Origin: an uncultured Bacteroides sp.
GTDB lineage: Bacteria > Bacteroidota > Bacteroidia > Bacteroidales > Bacteroidaceae
Length of the DNA: 64,000 nucleotides
Direction of reading: 5' to 3'
Assembly (NCBI GenBank): GCA_900755095.1
Contig: CAAEFE010000080.1
Location: 1 to 64,000, forward strand
In this document: positions 1 to 8,027 of the stretch, piece after piece
Position numbering within the stretch: the first letter of the stretch is position 1
Layout: each line of letters starts with the position of its first letter
The notes under the pieces: model-generated
Seen by the model: the letters and a program-made list of their open reading frames with translations, nothing else
The model's database searches: none
What the model was told of the DNA's origin: nothing
Program-made: the position numbers and the translations under genes

Positions 1-764
1 TAAATCTGGGAAATTTAGTTATATCTCAAAATTTCACATCTTAATATCTTATAAATTAACAATTTATATTGTGATGTGTTTTTATCAAGGAACAAATTAG
101 GAACAGAAACACGAATTATCATATTTTCTTGTTTTTTTATTTGCACTACCTTTCTTTCTCTTCACTTGTTCGTACTTTGAGTATTTTTCCAAGTCATTTC
201 ACACGATTTTCATCCTCTCGCCAAGAGTGATTGTTGCAGTCATCTATGGATGAATAACCACAGCCAAAAGAAAAAAGGACAAATCTCTGTTTCTTTCAAG
301 GAACATTGTTTTTTGCAAAGGTAACCATTTCCCTCAAAACACCTATACAGGCAGTCCAATATATCTGCCTATATTTAGTTTACTTTAGTTTAGCATATAT
401 ATAAGCTAATAGACTAAACTAAACCTTTACCGAAGTTCTCCCCCTTACTTTTATATTCACAGTCAAAAGAGAAGATAATCGCACCGATATTTTCTTTTTT
501 CGCTGCATCCCAATTTTACGGAAGTTCCTTTTATCGTAACTTCTGCCATAGGCATTTTATCCTCGCATCCCAACTTTCGGTCTGCCTGATGAGAATTGTG
601 TCGCAAAGGTACTTGTCATGTCTTTCTTGTATTCAAGGTCACAGCCTGACGGTTCCCGACAAAATCTCCACGCTCCGCTTTGCAGAGGTCGTATTTGGTC
701 GTGAAACCCTGCATAAAGAGCCATAACACCTTTTGAGGCGACATAATTTTCAATCAAGCCCGAA
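1..764. other. Non-coding region upstream of the first accessory gene
   Basis: No convincing gene is seen; the one reading frame over 60 codons, on the minus strand near 557-757, has no recognisable content. The left part is AT-rich. Two copies of the string GCAAAGGTA (near 316 and 605) read on the minus strand as TACCTTTGC, the Bacteroides -7 promoter box. The second lies about 210 bases before the next start codon, the same spacing as in four other leaders of this window. Confidence 0.5.
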
Positions 765-798
765 AGTAGCTGAAATGCTAAAAGAGGGAAAATAAAAA
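765..798 (+). promoter_or_regulatory. Hairpin + GAGGGAAAATAAAAA leader element (copy 1 of 7)
   Basis: A short stem (TAGC/GCTA) is followed directly by AAAGAGGGAAAATAAAAA and, 18 bases later, by the start codon at 816. This is the weakest stem of the seven copies, but the purine-rich tail is the same. Confidence 0.5.
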
Positions 799-815
799 AC
801 TTAAAACTTAGGATT

Positions 816-1109
816 ATGGCAAACTATGCAACAAACATTTTCTACGCAAGGACGGAAAACAAAGCAGACCTCGACAAGATAGAGGCATTCTTGGATGACA
901 CTTTTGACGGCTTTGTCAATAGACACAGCGATAGCGTGGATGCGGAGTTTACCTCTCGTTGGGTTTATCCGGAAGAAGAAATCGACAGGCTGATAGCTTC
1001 GTTGGAAGCCAAAGACAAAACTTATATCAAAATTCTGTCCTACGAATTTGCAGACGAATACGTGAGCTTCAGAATCTTCTCACAGGGTAAATGGGATATC
1101 AAGTTGTAA
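816..1109 (+). CDS. Small accessory protein, 97 aa, unknown function
   Basis: I do not recognise the family. The protein is soluble, acidic and rich in aromatic and charged residues (for example TSRWVYPEEEIDRL in the middle), with no signal peptide, membrane segment or metal motif. It starts with ATG in the context GGATTATG, shared with other genes of the element that follow the hairpin leader. It heads a row of four closely spaced small genes (816-1916), which suggests an operon. Small proteins of this sort are common in accessory parts of Bacteroidales conjugative elements; anything more specific would be a guess. Confidence 0.6.
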   Translation: MANYATNIFYARTENKADLDKIEAFLDDTFDGFVNRHSDSVDAEFTSRWVYPEEEIDRLIASLEAKDKTYIKILSYEFADEYVSFRIFSQGKWDIKL

Positions 1110-1127
1110 CCCTAAAATGACAAGACT

Positions 1128-1304
1128 ATGTACGAATACGAAAAAGATAGCGAAATTATAGGTGCGCACTGCACCCTGCTTACCCCCTATAAAGGCTACT
1201 CCGAGGGAACAGTTGTCGGCGACTTCGGCAATAAAATAGTGGTACGTCTTAGCAGTGGCAAAGAGGTGGTCGAGTACCGTGATGAAGTGATTATTTACGA
1301 TTAA
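1128..1304 (+). CDS. Small protein, 58 aa, unknown function
   Basis: A short frame between two clearly coding small genes. It starts MYEYEKDSEIIGAHC and ends EVVEYRDEVIIYD. The segment GTVVGDFGNKIVVRLSSGKEV has alternating hydrophobic and glycine residues typical of a small beta-barrel such as an SH3-like fold. ATG lies 18 bases after the preceding stop and the gene ends 11 bases before the next start, so it fits the operon tightly. Function unknown; the fold idea is inference from the pattern only. Confidence 0.6.
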   Translation: MYEYEKDSEIIGAHCTLLTPYKGYSEGTVVGDFGNKIVVRLSSGKEVVEYRDEVIIYD

Positions 1305-1315
1305 ATCCAAGAGCG

Positions 1316-1642
1316 ATGCAACAGGTAGCAATGAAATTCGTCCAATGGGACGTACCCGAATTAGAAAAGCTGAAAGGCTGCAGGGTTTACCAGTTACGGG
1401 AACAACTTGATAACGGAGACAAGTTGAGCCGTGAAGACAAGAACTGGATTACCCGAAACGTGAAAGAGTGCATCCATTTCAAAAGAGGTATCGCATTGAT
1501 GGGCTACTTCTTTGATTTCTCCGATGTTCTCAAACGATATTTCGTGAAACAGCACGGACATATCACCGAGTATTGCGCCATTGACAAGACTGCGTTGCGC
1601 TCTGTCTTGTATGGTCGAATAGAAGACGTAGTAGAAGTATAA
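1316..1642 (+). CDS. Small accessory protein, 108 aa, unknown function
   Basis: Third gene of the small operon. The protein is mostly helical by residue pattern, with a basic stretch (REQLDNGDKLSREDKNWITR) and a hydrophobic aromatic stretch (IALMGYFFDFSDVLKRYF). There is no signal peptide. Two ATG codons are possible, 1316 and 1331 (MKFVQWD); the first keeps an 11-base gap from the previous gene, and purine-rich AAGAG precedes it. I do not recognise a named family. Confidence 0.6.
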   Translation: MQQVAMKFVQWDVPELEKLKGCRVYQLREQLDNGDKLSREDKNWITRNVKECIHFKRGIALMGYFFDFSDVLKRYFVKQHGHITEYCAIDKTALRSVLYGRIEDVVEV

Positions 1643-1658
1643 TTAAAATCAAAGAAAC

Positions 1659-1916
1659 ATGAAAGCAACGATTGAGCATAGCTTTTGTCCTTATTGTGAC
1701 GAGGTAACAGAACTCTACTTCCGTATCATCAACACGATTCTTTTCTCAACCGATGAAACGGAACTGCGTACCGGCATGGAACGCCTACAAGAAAAAACAC
1801 GTCTTGATGATTATTTCGTCTTCGGCTATGGCAAGCATCACCTATGGGTCTGCCAAAGACGTCCCAGTAATCAAAAAAAGATTTTCGAGCATCGGGTAAT
1901 CATGGCAGAATTTTGA
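1659..1916 (+). CDS. Small CPYC-containing protein, 85 aa
   Basis: Last gene of the small operon. Near its N terminus it has CPYC (residues 10-13), a two-cysteine pair as in thioredoxin-like or zinc-knuckle proteins, but there is no second pair to complete a zinc ribbon except a lone CQRR near residue 65. The length is far below thioredoxin size, so a redox role is not supported. It is followed by a hairpin that could end the operon. Function unknown. Confidence 0.55.
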   Translation: MKATIEHSFCPYCDEVTELYFRIINTILFSTDETELRTGMERLQEKTRLDDYFVFGYGKHHLWVCQRRPSNQKKIFEHRVIMAEF

Positions 1917-1923
1917 TGATACA

Positions 1924-1975
1924 GGCAGGAACGGGATAATCTTCCATTCCTGCCACGCCGCATTCCCTTTTTTAC
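1924..1975 (+). terminator. Probable terminator of the first small operon
   Basis: Inverted repeat GGCAGGAA ... TTCCTGCC starts about 8 bases after the last stop codon. A T-run (CCCTTTTTT) follows about 16 bases beyond the stem, so the stem is good but the T tract is displaced. Confidence 0.5.
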
Positions 1976-2596
1976 ATCTATCTCTCTCTTTTGGCTGCGC
2001 CATATCCTTTTGTAAAAACCAGCCATTCGTGAAAAGCTGCCGTCCGCTTTTCCGAAAAGCAGGGTTCTTTCCTTTTTCCCTTTTGTCCCCTATTCTTTCT
2101 GCCGGACGGGAACATGGCAGCACCCCGATACCCCGTTCCGCCTTTTGTCGCCACTTCGTTGATATTCCCTTCTGCGGTATCGCCACCTGTTGTCAGTTCA
2201 GTGTTCTGTTTGTAGCCACCTCTATTCAGTCCGACCGAATTACACGAAAATCCCTGCCGATTCTGCGGACTTACAGCCGAAACGCGCACCATTGTGCCGG
2301 TGGACGGATTGCTCTTTCACTTCCCCTGCAACTACGGCTTTCCGCTCATTTTCAGAATAGTTTTCCGCCGAAGTCATCATCATTTTCCGATGCAAAGATA
2401 GTATGCAGACGGGAACGACTTTGGAAGTCTTGACCAATGGCACAGCCGTACAATCTTCCTTTATCGAGCCTTCTGGTTTTGCCTACGGACAAAAATAAAG
2501 AGTATTGATGCGTCCGGCCTTGGTGCATTCCCTTAACTGCACCTACTTTTTGAGGCAGCGTAAAATTGATTTAATAACTTCTAAAAACAATTCATT
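1976..2596. other. Long leader region before ssb
   Basis: About 620 bases without a supported gene; frames on both strands are low-complexity C/T-rich shadows. It has the same general make-up as the other leaders of the element: C/T-rich text (TTCCTTTTTCCCTTTTG near 2070), then GATGCAAAGATAG at 2389, about 205 bases before the ssb start. On the minus strand the latter reads TATCTTTGC, a Bacteroides -7 box. The GAGGGAA hairpin element is absent here. Confidence 0.4.
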
Positions 2597-2977
2597 ATGA
2601 AAAAGATTGAAAACAATTTCGTAGTAACCGGTTTCGTAGGAAAGGATGCAGAAATCCGTCAGTTCACCAACGCAAGTGTAGCACGTTTCCCTCTGGCAGT
2701 AAGCCGACTGGAGAATAATGGCGAGGAATCCAAACGCGTTTCCGCCTTTATGAATTTTGAGGCGTGGCGTAAAAACGAGAACACCGGGTCGTTCGACCAA
2801 CTGACCAAGGGTACGATGCTGACCGTCGAGGGGTATTTCAAGCCCGAAGAATGGAGCGACCAAAGCGGTGTGAAACACAACCGTATCGTGATAGTCGCCG
2901 TCAAGTTCTATCCGCCCGTCGAGAAGGAGGAGACTCCTGAAAAGCCGGCCAAACCAGCGAAAAAAGGCAAGAAATAA
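2597..2977 (+). CDS. ssb: Single-stranded DNA-binding protein (Ssb)
   Basis: Binds single-stranded DNA, here most likely the strand transferred during conjugation. The OB-fold core covers about residues 1-108: NNFVVTGFVGKDAEIRQFTNASVARFPLAVSR at the start, then the conserved FMNFEAWR and GTMLTVEGYF segments. At 126 residues it is shorter than a chromosomal Ssb. The tail is basic (PEKPAKPAKKGKK) and lacks the acidic DDxIPF tip that recruits host repair proteins, which is common in Ssb proteins of mobile elements. It stands alone, with its own leader and terminator. The family call is secure. Confidence 0.93.
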   Translation: MKKIENNFVVTGFVGKDAEIRQFTNASVARFPLAVSRLENNGEESKRVSAFMNFEAWRKNENTGSFDQLTKGTMLTVEGYFKPEEWSDQSGVKHNRIVIVAVKFYPPVEKEETPEKPAKPAKKGKK

Positions 2978-2993
2978 TCCTTGCCTTATCACG

Positions 2994-3027
2994 ACAAAAG
3001 CGGCCTTTGGGTCGCTTTTGTTTTACT
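2994..3027 (+). terminator. Terminator after ssb
   Basis: Stem ACAAAAGCGGCC / GGTCGCTTTTGT with a four-base loop, followed by TTTT, starts 16 bases after the ssb stop. It lies between convergent genes, so it may also serve the HU gene on the other strand. Confidence 0.75.
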
Positions 3028-3064
3028 CATTACGGTGTTGTTGCACCATCTGTACTTTTATACT

Positions 3065-3346
3065 CTACTTGTTCTCTTTTACCGCATTCAGAAATGCTTT
3101 GGCAGGTTTGAATGCAGGGATGTTGTGAGCGGGAATTTTAATTGTCGTATTCTTCGAAATGTTCCGGGCCGTCTTTTCAGCTCTCCGTTTTATAACAAAG
3201 CTGCCGAAGCCGCGCAAGAACACCTCGTTTCCCGCAACCATCGACTCTTTTACATTTTCCATGAATGATTCCACCACAGTCATCACAACCGTTTTCTCAA
3301 TTCCGCTCTGCCGTGAGATCTGAGCGACAATTTCCGCTTTTGTCAT
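3065..3346 (-). CDS. HU-family DNA-binding protein
   Basis: Small histone-like protein that bends DNA as a dimer. All parts of the family are visible in its 93 residues: two N-terminal helices (MTKAEIVAQISRQSG..., VVESFMENVKESMVAGNEV), the LRGFGSFVIKRRAEKTARN saddle, the arm region, and the IPAFKPAKAFLNAV C terminus. The length is standard. Within a mobile element it could act as an architectural factor for recombination or relaxosome assembly, or mimic host HU; the sequence does not decide between these. It converges with ssb. Confidence 0.93.
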   Translation of the reverse strand: MTKAEIVAQISRQSGIEKTVVMTVVESFMENVKESMVAGNEVFLRGFGSFVIKRRAEKTARNISKNTTIKIPAHNIPAFKPAKAFLNAVKENK

Positions 3347-3413
3347 ATTGTTCTTGATTTTAATGAATACGGTGCAAAATTAACAAATATCCGCCTGTTA
3401 TAACAATCCAAAC

Positions 3414-3518
3414 TTATTTGTCATCCCGAAAACTGCTTTTACTGAATCCGCCGAAGACGCCCCTCAAGAGCCTGCCCACTACCAAAAATACCAACAATAA
3501 AATTATAATATCTCCCAT
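3414..3518 (-). CDS. Possible 34-aa single-pass membrane peptide
   Basis: A short frame starting ATG GGA GAT with a highly hydrophobic core (IIILLLVFLVVGRLL) and a basic, serine-rich end (GFSKSSFRDDK). This is the layout of a small bitopic membrane protein. It lies in an otherwise empty 275-base gap between the HU and recombinase-like genes. No strong ribosome-binding site is seen, though Bacteroidales genes often lack one. It could be a chance frame; the hydrophobic-then-charged organisation is the only support. Confidence 0.35.
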   Translation of the reverse strand: MGDIIILLLVFLVVGRLLRGVFGGFSKSSFRDDK

Positions 3519-3621
3519 AGGTCTTATTTTTTATAGTTATATCCAACTTAAAGATACGAAAAAATAATGAATTACGCAAGTAATCTACTGATTTTCAATA
3601 TCCATATTTGATTTATAAGTT

Positions 3622-4233
3622 CTATTTCCGGATGCCCGGCACGCGTCCCGGTGTTCGGTTAAGCTGAACCTTGTATTTATTGAGAATGCTGTACACGGTG
3701 CTTTTACTCCGGACACCGCTCTCTTTCCAAATATCACGGATTGAATACCCATTGTTATACATATCCACGATTTTTTTGTCCCGTTCAGTTTTACTCATAC
3801 TTTTTTTGGTAATCGGAATACTGATACTCTGCTGCAGGCGTATAATCTTATCTGACGACTTCCGCAAAACAGCCACTTCCTCCGGTAATGCCCCGAACAT
3901 GGCCAATACTTCCGCCGGTGTCGTGTCCGGAAACAATTTGTTGTCGGTGTCAATTTTATCGTGAATGGAGATAATACGCACGACCTTGATGCGGCATAGC
4001 TCGATCAATGCCGATAGTTCCCGTAAACCACGCACGGCATTGCTGAATTTTGACACCACCAATTCGTCGCCTCTTTCAAGATTCGACATCAGTTGTTTCC
4101 ATCTCGGTCTGAGCGTCTCGTGTCCGACCGATTCTTCAACCACTTGTACACACCCGTACTGGCGCATCCATTCCTTATCCGCATCAAACGCATCGTAGGA
4201 ATTCGCCTCGAATATATAACCGACTTTTGCCAT
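3622..4233 (-). CDS. Serine-recombinase-like protein with lost catalytic residues
   Basis: 203 residues with the build of a small resolvase/invertase. The N-terminal domain has MAKVGY, then RPRWKQLMSNLERGDELVVSKF, then VRIISIHDKIDT and the FGALPEEVAVLRKSSDKI helix. A C-terminal helix-turn-helix follows (about 150-190; SIRDIWKESGVRSKSTVYSIL). In active enzymes the first strand reads GYxRVST with catalytic Arg and Ser; here it reads GYIFEAN, so both are gone. The later DRLxRS motif is KFSNAVRG, losing another Arg. It is therefore probably a DNA-binding regulator, not a recombinase (inference). I start at the ATG at 4233 rather than an upstream TTG. Its promoter region is shared with the divergent 4472 gene. 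Confidence 0.75.
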   Translation of the reverse strand: MAKVGYIFEANSYDAFDADKEWMRQYGCVQVVEESVGHETLRPRWKQLMSNLERGDELVVSKFSNAVRGLRELSALIELCRIKVVRIISIHDKIDTDNKLFPDTTPAEVLAMFGALPEEVAVLRKSSDKIIRLQQSISIPITKKSMSKTERDKKIVDMYNNGYSIRDIWKESGVRSKSTVYSILNKYKVQLNRTPGRVPGIRK

Positions 4234-4471
4234 ATCAATATACAATATTCATGATAACAAGTGCAAATATACAAGTTTTATTCGAGTATCTGAATCATAC
4301 TATATTAAAAAACGAAAATCGTACATTTTTCATGTTTTTATCTTCACTTGTTTTCATTGGTAATCATACTATTAAGTACGATATTAAAAAATGCGCAAAA
4401 TACGGTTTTTCGGATGCGAAGTATCAAAAATAATATATAGTTTTGCACTAAATAGTACGAAATAATATAGT
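4234..4471. promoter_or_regulatory. Divergent promoter region with TAGTAC motif
   Basis: AT-rich region between the recombinase-like gene (-) and the mobilisation block (+). On the plus strand TAGTTTTG (4436-4443) fits the -7 box, and TAGTACGA (4453-4460) lies just downstream of it, near the expected start of transcription. On the minus strand TATATTTG near 4270 fits a -7 box. Strings CATACTATATT and GTTTTTATCTTCA here recur in the promoter region of the transfer operon at 45.07-45.21 kb. Confidence 0.55.
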
Positions 4472-5521
4472 ATGAAAACATCAAAATCGAACTTAAAACA
4501 GCCGATAATCTTTGCCAAAATAATTGCCGTTTCGATTGCCGTATTCCTATGCGCGTCATGCGACAACGGCAATGGCAAACGATTGGCGAAAGCCAAGAAT
4601 GACCCTGCCGGAACATACAGGGAATACCTGTCTGACATACGCAGGCAGAAAAGACTCTCCATTAAAGAATTGACCGGACACCTCAAGCAATGGCAAACAT
4701 TGAGGGATTCCGTATTCCTGTATCTCGAATGTGATACGCTTGGCCGGCTTCATTCCACTGTAAGAGAAGAGTGTGAACAGATACATGATTCCATCCGCAT
4801 GGAATTTTCACGGATGGTGCTGTCTCAAACACGCACTTATAAGGATATACTGTGGGTAAAAGAACAAATCTCGCCGCATCTTGAAGACAAAGAGTTGCAT
4901 CGTGTGGCTGAAACAATCCGGCCGTTCTTTGCCTCATTGGATAACCAGCCCGTCAGTCAGAGAAACCGACAACATATTCTTGCCACTTATCGAGCTACCC
5001 TTGCTGAAACGATTGATTACGGTATTCATTGTATGGCAGACCTGACGACCTTTATCGAAAAGGAGGATGCTGTGTACCGGGCATTCCTTTCACGTCTGCC
5101 TGATTTCGACGGCGAGAATCTTTCCGACATCACGCATGACACGGAACGATGCTGCGCACAGGTATTTCTTGCCGCCGAACGGAACGACATCACCTATCGC
5201 AATGCCATGATTTATTTGGCCATGCGCACCAACCGCAGGCTGATTCAGAATGTCCGAACCTGTATCGACGACATCTGCAATCAAAAAGTCAAGACACCGG
5301 CACAGGCACAAGCCTACATCTGGATGCTTCTCCAGCCTTATTCGTCGTTGGACGGTTTCTGCTTGGCGTTGCTTTCAGCCGAAGAAAGAGAGCAACTCGA
5401 TATGCTTGCCTCGCAGACACCCGACGCTTTCAGAGAGTTGGGCAGGATGCTGCACCCAGGAGACAACCGCTTGGACGAGCTGCCCGGAATGCTGATGGAA
5501 GCATTCATACACACGCTGTAA
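4472..5521 (+). CDS. Putative lipoprotein of the mobilisation block, 349 aa
   Basis: Function unknown. The N terminus (basic, then IIFAKIIAVSIAVFLCASC with Cys30) is a lipoprotein-type signal peptide; the lipobox is not ideal, with Cys at -3. The rest is long, helical and charged, with no repeat or known motif, and would face the periplasm. It is first in the run 4472-9485, with gaps or overlaps of only a few bases between the first five genes, so it is probably cotranscribed with the mobilisation genes and may help mating-pair or surface functions. The ATAGTATGAAAA start context is the same as that of the transfer operon at 45069. Confidence 0.6.
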   Translation: MKTSKSNLKQPIIFAKIIAVSIAVFLCASCDNGNGKRLAKAKNDPAGTYREYLSDIRRQKRLSIKELTGHLKQWQTLRDSVFLYLECDTLGRLHSTVREECEQIHDSIRMEFSRMVLSQTRTYKDILWVKEQISPHLEDKELHRVAETIRPFFASLDNQPVSQRNRQHILATYRATLAETIDYGIHCMADLTTFIEKEDAVYRAFLSRLPDFDGENLSDITHDTERCCAQVFLAAERNDITYRNAMIYLAMRTNRRLIQNVRTCIDDICNQKVKTPAQAQAYIWMLLQPYSSLDGFCLALLSAEEREQLDMLASQTPDAFRELGRMLHPGDNRLDELPGMLMEAFIHTL

Positions 5522-5524
5522 AAT

Positions 5525-5995
5525 ATGACAACAGAAAAATATATGAATATGTTACGACATTTTTATAATGACTTCATGGCATTCGTCCCCCTGCAACTTC
5601 CGCAGTTGCTCGATGTGACGACGATGGAAGAACCGCAGTTCTACGGCGACTATGTGCTGCTTACGTTTCCGTTGCGCACCCCTTACGAACTGGACGAAGT
5701 AATGGATATGTTCGAGGACGACATGGAGTTGATCACGCTTTACCACCATATCCCGATGCGGACGGAAAAATTCGGTCATAGCACTTGTGCATACTCGAAT
5801 CCCGCTTTCGGACAGATGTTCAAGATGAACGCCAAGACTGATACGGAGGGTAATGTAAACAGCATCCTTGTTACCATCTATGATTCTTTGGAGCAGATGT
5901 ACGGGGACCTATGCCTCGATTTGGAACTTCACTCCAAAAGCGGGTTCCTGAAATACAAGAAAGACAAGTCCGACGTGCTGATGAATTTCATATGA
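5525..5995 (+). CDS. Mobilisation-block protein, 156 aa, unknown function
   Basis: Starts three bases after the previous stop and overlaps the next gene by ATGA, so translation is probably coupled. It is a soluble acidic protein with alternating strands and helices (FYGDYVLLTFPLRTPYELDEVMDMFEDDMELITLYHHIP) and no signal peptide, metal site or DNA-binding motif I can name. Its position suggests an accessory role in transfer. Confidence 0.6.
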   Translation: MTTEKYMNMLRHFYNDFMAFVPLQLPQLLDVTTMEEPQFYGDYVLLTFPLRTPYELDEVMDMFEDDMELITLYHHIPMRTEKFGHSTCAYSNPAFGQMFKMNAKTDTEGNVNSILVTIYDSLEQMYGDLCLDLELHSKSGFLKYKKDKSDVLMNFI

Positions 5996-6393
5996 GAGAA
6001 AGTTTATACCGACAGATGGTCTATTGCATCAACACCTACCGGACGTGGATAGAGGTTGCCGATGACAATCTCTACAAGGAGCATATCATCTCAAGAACCG
6101 ACCGCACCGATTACCTCGTTTCCCGTACATTGGTGCTGCGTGCCTTCAAGACGAACGGCATACACGCCGAGGGTACGACATGGACTATTCCCGAACACGA
6201 ACTGGACAAGGCTTTGGCCATCTACCGAAAGCAAGACAGTACATTCAAGCAGCGCATCAAGAAAGCGGCCATGTACTTTTCGCCCAAGGATGCCGAAACC
6301 CTTATCCGACTGGCGACATACGGTATTGTCCAGTTGGAACTCATTGTGCGCCCCACTCCCATACCCGAAAAGCCCTATTACTTATGTTACTGA
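5992..6393 (+). CDS. Mobilisation-block protein, 133 aa, unknown function
   Basis: I place the start at the ATG at 5992 (MRESLYRQMVYCINTYR), which overlaps the preceding stop as ATGA, rather than at an upstream ATG deep in that gene. It is soluble, basic and helical, with an arginine-rich segment (EHIISRTDRTDYLVSRTLVLRAF) that could contact nucleic acid. It ends by overlapping the next start by 10 bases. No family recognised. Confidence 0.55.
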   Translation: MRESLYRQMVYCINTYRTWIEVADDNLYKEHIISRTDRTDYLVSRTLVLRAFKTNGIHAEGTTWTIPEHELDKALAIYRKQDSTFKQRIKKAAMYFSPKDAETLIRLATYGIVQLELIVRPTPIPEKPYYLCY

Positions 6394-6974
6394 ATATCCT
6401 GCTACTCATTTTCTGCGCGATACCTTTCGGGGTATCAATGTCATTGTACAAGAACAACAAGCGGTTCATGACACCCTTTTACATGGCAATGGCACGAAGC
6501 GGCAACGCCCGTAAACTGTATGTGCAAGTATGGCTGATATGCCTGCTTCTTTTCCATTATGTATATGCCTGTGGACATATGGGTGAGTTTGGAATCCTAC
6601 TCTCTACCGGTGTCTGTGCCGCAATGTTCTCGTTCCGATGGACGGACAACTGGTTACGCAGGTTGCTTGACCGCCCCGGTGCATTTGTCACACTCGCATC
6701 GGTCGCACTGGTCATCGGCTTTGTGCCGCATCTGTACACCTTGGCGATAACCATTACCTATCTTCTTCTGGCAGCCCTGTTCTATCCCTCCGTTCGGGTC
6801 ATGTCCGAATGCAAGGACACGGGGACACTTTCCGGATGGGCAAAGCATCCCGGAATGCTGTCAGAATCCTATCACGACAATCATCACGCAAATCTGCCGC
6901 ATGAAGCGGACAGCGGCAACACTGACATATCCGCACAATATGAATCATTAAAACCGAATGAAAATGAAAAATAA
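6384..6974 (+). CDS. Integral membrane protein of the mobilisation block, 196 aa
   Basis: Chosen start is the ATG at 6384 (MLLNILLLIFCAIPFG), where a hydrophobic protein begins; longer upstream reading has shadow composition. About four or five membrane segments are visible: residues 1-17, 40-58, 63-80 and two between about 95 and 140. The last 50 residues are hydrophilic and rich in His, Asp and Asn (ESYHDNHHANLPHEADS), probably cytoplasmic. It overlaps both neighbours. Unknown function; perhaps a membrane partner of the mobilisation apparatus. Confidence 0.6.
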   Translation: MLLNILLLIFCAIPFGVSMSLYKNNKRFMTPFYMAMARSGNARKLYVQVWLICLLLFHYVYACGHMGEFGILLSTGVCAAMFSFRWTDNWLRRLLDRPGAFVTLASVALVIGFVPHLYTLAITITYLLLAALFYPSVRVMSECKDTGTLSGWAKHPGMLSESYHDNHHANLPHEADSGNTDISAQYESLKPNENEK

Positions 6975-7809
6975 CCAAAAGATACCTGTTTCCATATTGG
7001 CAGACAGGGAGGTATTCGAATATCTCAAGGAGAAAGGGGATGAACGCAAGACACGCACCGAAGCGTACTGTGACCTGTTGGACAAATCACTGGCAGGTTT
7101 CGTTTCCCCGTTTTTAAGAAAGAAGGACTACGTGCTGCAACCCAACCAGTGCTACCTGACCGTTTCCGACCTCGCATCGGAGTGGCATTGGCACAGGGCT
7201 ACCGTCCGTTCTTTTTTGAGTGCAATGGAGGCATTCGGCTTGCTGACCCGCATCCAGCTTCCCAAAAGCGTGGTCATTACCATGACCGTACAATCCGGTC
7301 AGGCAGCACAGCCCCGCGATGCACAGGAGCAGCCGGACTTTGCCGGACAGCTCCGTGAGGTATTGTCCGATTGGGTAATCGGCAAAACGACCGCTGCCGA
7401 AACTGGCGTAATGTGTGGACAACTCGTAAGTCTGGCAAAGGCTGAAATTGCCGACCGTGACGCCGGACACTGTTCGGACACCCATTCCATCACGACCTCC
7501 GCACATTCCGGCACTTTGGTCACGGAACATCGTGAAACAGCCCTGTGCTGCATCGCCCACGCCGCCCTGCAAAAAATCCTGCACAAGTCGAGATTCGATG
7601 ACAGTTCGCCGCTTGTGGATTTCTTCCGGCTTGACCTCGGCGAAGAATGGGCAGCTTTCATCGAGTCCGCCAAAGACCTCGCCGGGCTGATTCTCGACAC
7701 CGAGGCATCAGTGACGGACTTCGACATGGACGAAGACCAAGAACGCCTCAAATCGCTTCGCAAACCCTTTTTATCGCTTCTGGCGAAGGCACAGGCGATG
7801 GTGGATTGA
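6958..7809 (+). CDS. Winged-helix-like protein upstream of the relaxase, 283 aa
   Basis: N-terminal part (about 1-110) resembles replication/mobilisation helix-turn-helix proteins: IPVSILADREVFEYLKEKG, then YLTVSDLASEWHWHRATVRSFLSAMEAFGLLTRI, a clear winged-helix pattern with a recognition helix at WHRATVRSFLSAM. The rest is helical and acidic at the end. It overlaps the preceding gene by 17 bases and lies just before the probable transfer origin and relaxase, so a relaxosome accessory DNA-binding role fits (inference). No gene symbol is justified. Confidence 0.6.
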   Translation: MKMKNNQKIPVSILADREVFEYLKEKGDERKTRTEAYCDLLDKSLAGFVSPFLRKKDYVLQPNQCYLTVSDLASEWHWHRATVRSFLSAMEAFGLLTRIQLPKSVVITMTVQSGQAAQPRDAQEQPDFAGQLREVLSDWVIGKTTAAETGVMCGQLVSLAKAEIADRDAGHCSDTHSITTSAHSGTLVTEHRETALCCIAHAALQKILHKSRFDDSSPLVDFFRLDLGEEWAAFIESAKDLAGLILDTEASVTDFDMDEDQERLKSLRKPFLSLLAKAQAMVD

Positions 7810-8027
7810 ACCGGGAGTCGAAAACAGATTGTATAACGCGAACAATCCGCCTCCATCCCTTAACGGTCATCCTGCCGGTTATAGGAGGCACACGGGCTTG
7901 CCCGTCTGCCACGAAACAAAGGGAAGGGGGAGCCTAATACCCCGACCGTCTATCGACCGTCGGGAGGCTGTCCGGGCAAGCAGCAAGCTGGGACAGGACG
8001 GATTGTCCGAAACAACACGAAAAGAGT
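7810..8027 (+). other. Candidate origin of transfer (oriT) region
   Basis: 218 bases without a gene directly upstream of the relaxase gene, where MobV-type elements usually carry oriT. It is rich in short symmetries: ACGGGC-TT-GCCCGT near 7898, a direct repeat GACCGTC-TATC-GACCGTC near 7947-7964 inside CCCGAC...GTCGGG, and CTGTCC...GGACAG around 7970-8000. The nick site cannot be fixed from sequence alone. Confidence 0.4.

Noticed and set aside
557-757. Reading frame of 66 codons on the minus strand
   Set aside because: Lies in a leader region, has no sensible protein pattern, and similar antisense frames occur by chance in the other leaders.
1842-2443. Several overlapping frames over 60 codons in the ssb leader
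   Set aside because: All are low-complexity (Arg, Ser, Pro or Lys-rich) and overlap one another on both strands; none has a start context or neighbour that supports it.
3065-4233. A mobile integrase module made of HU and recombinase-like genes
   Set aside because: The recombinase-like protein lacks the catalytic serine and arginine, so it cannot be counted as an integrase; none is present in the window.
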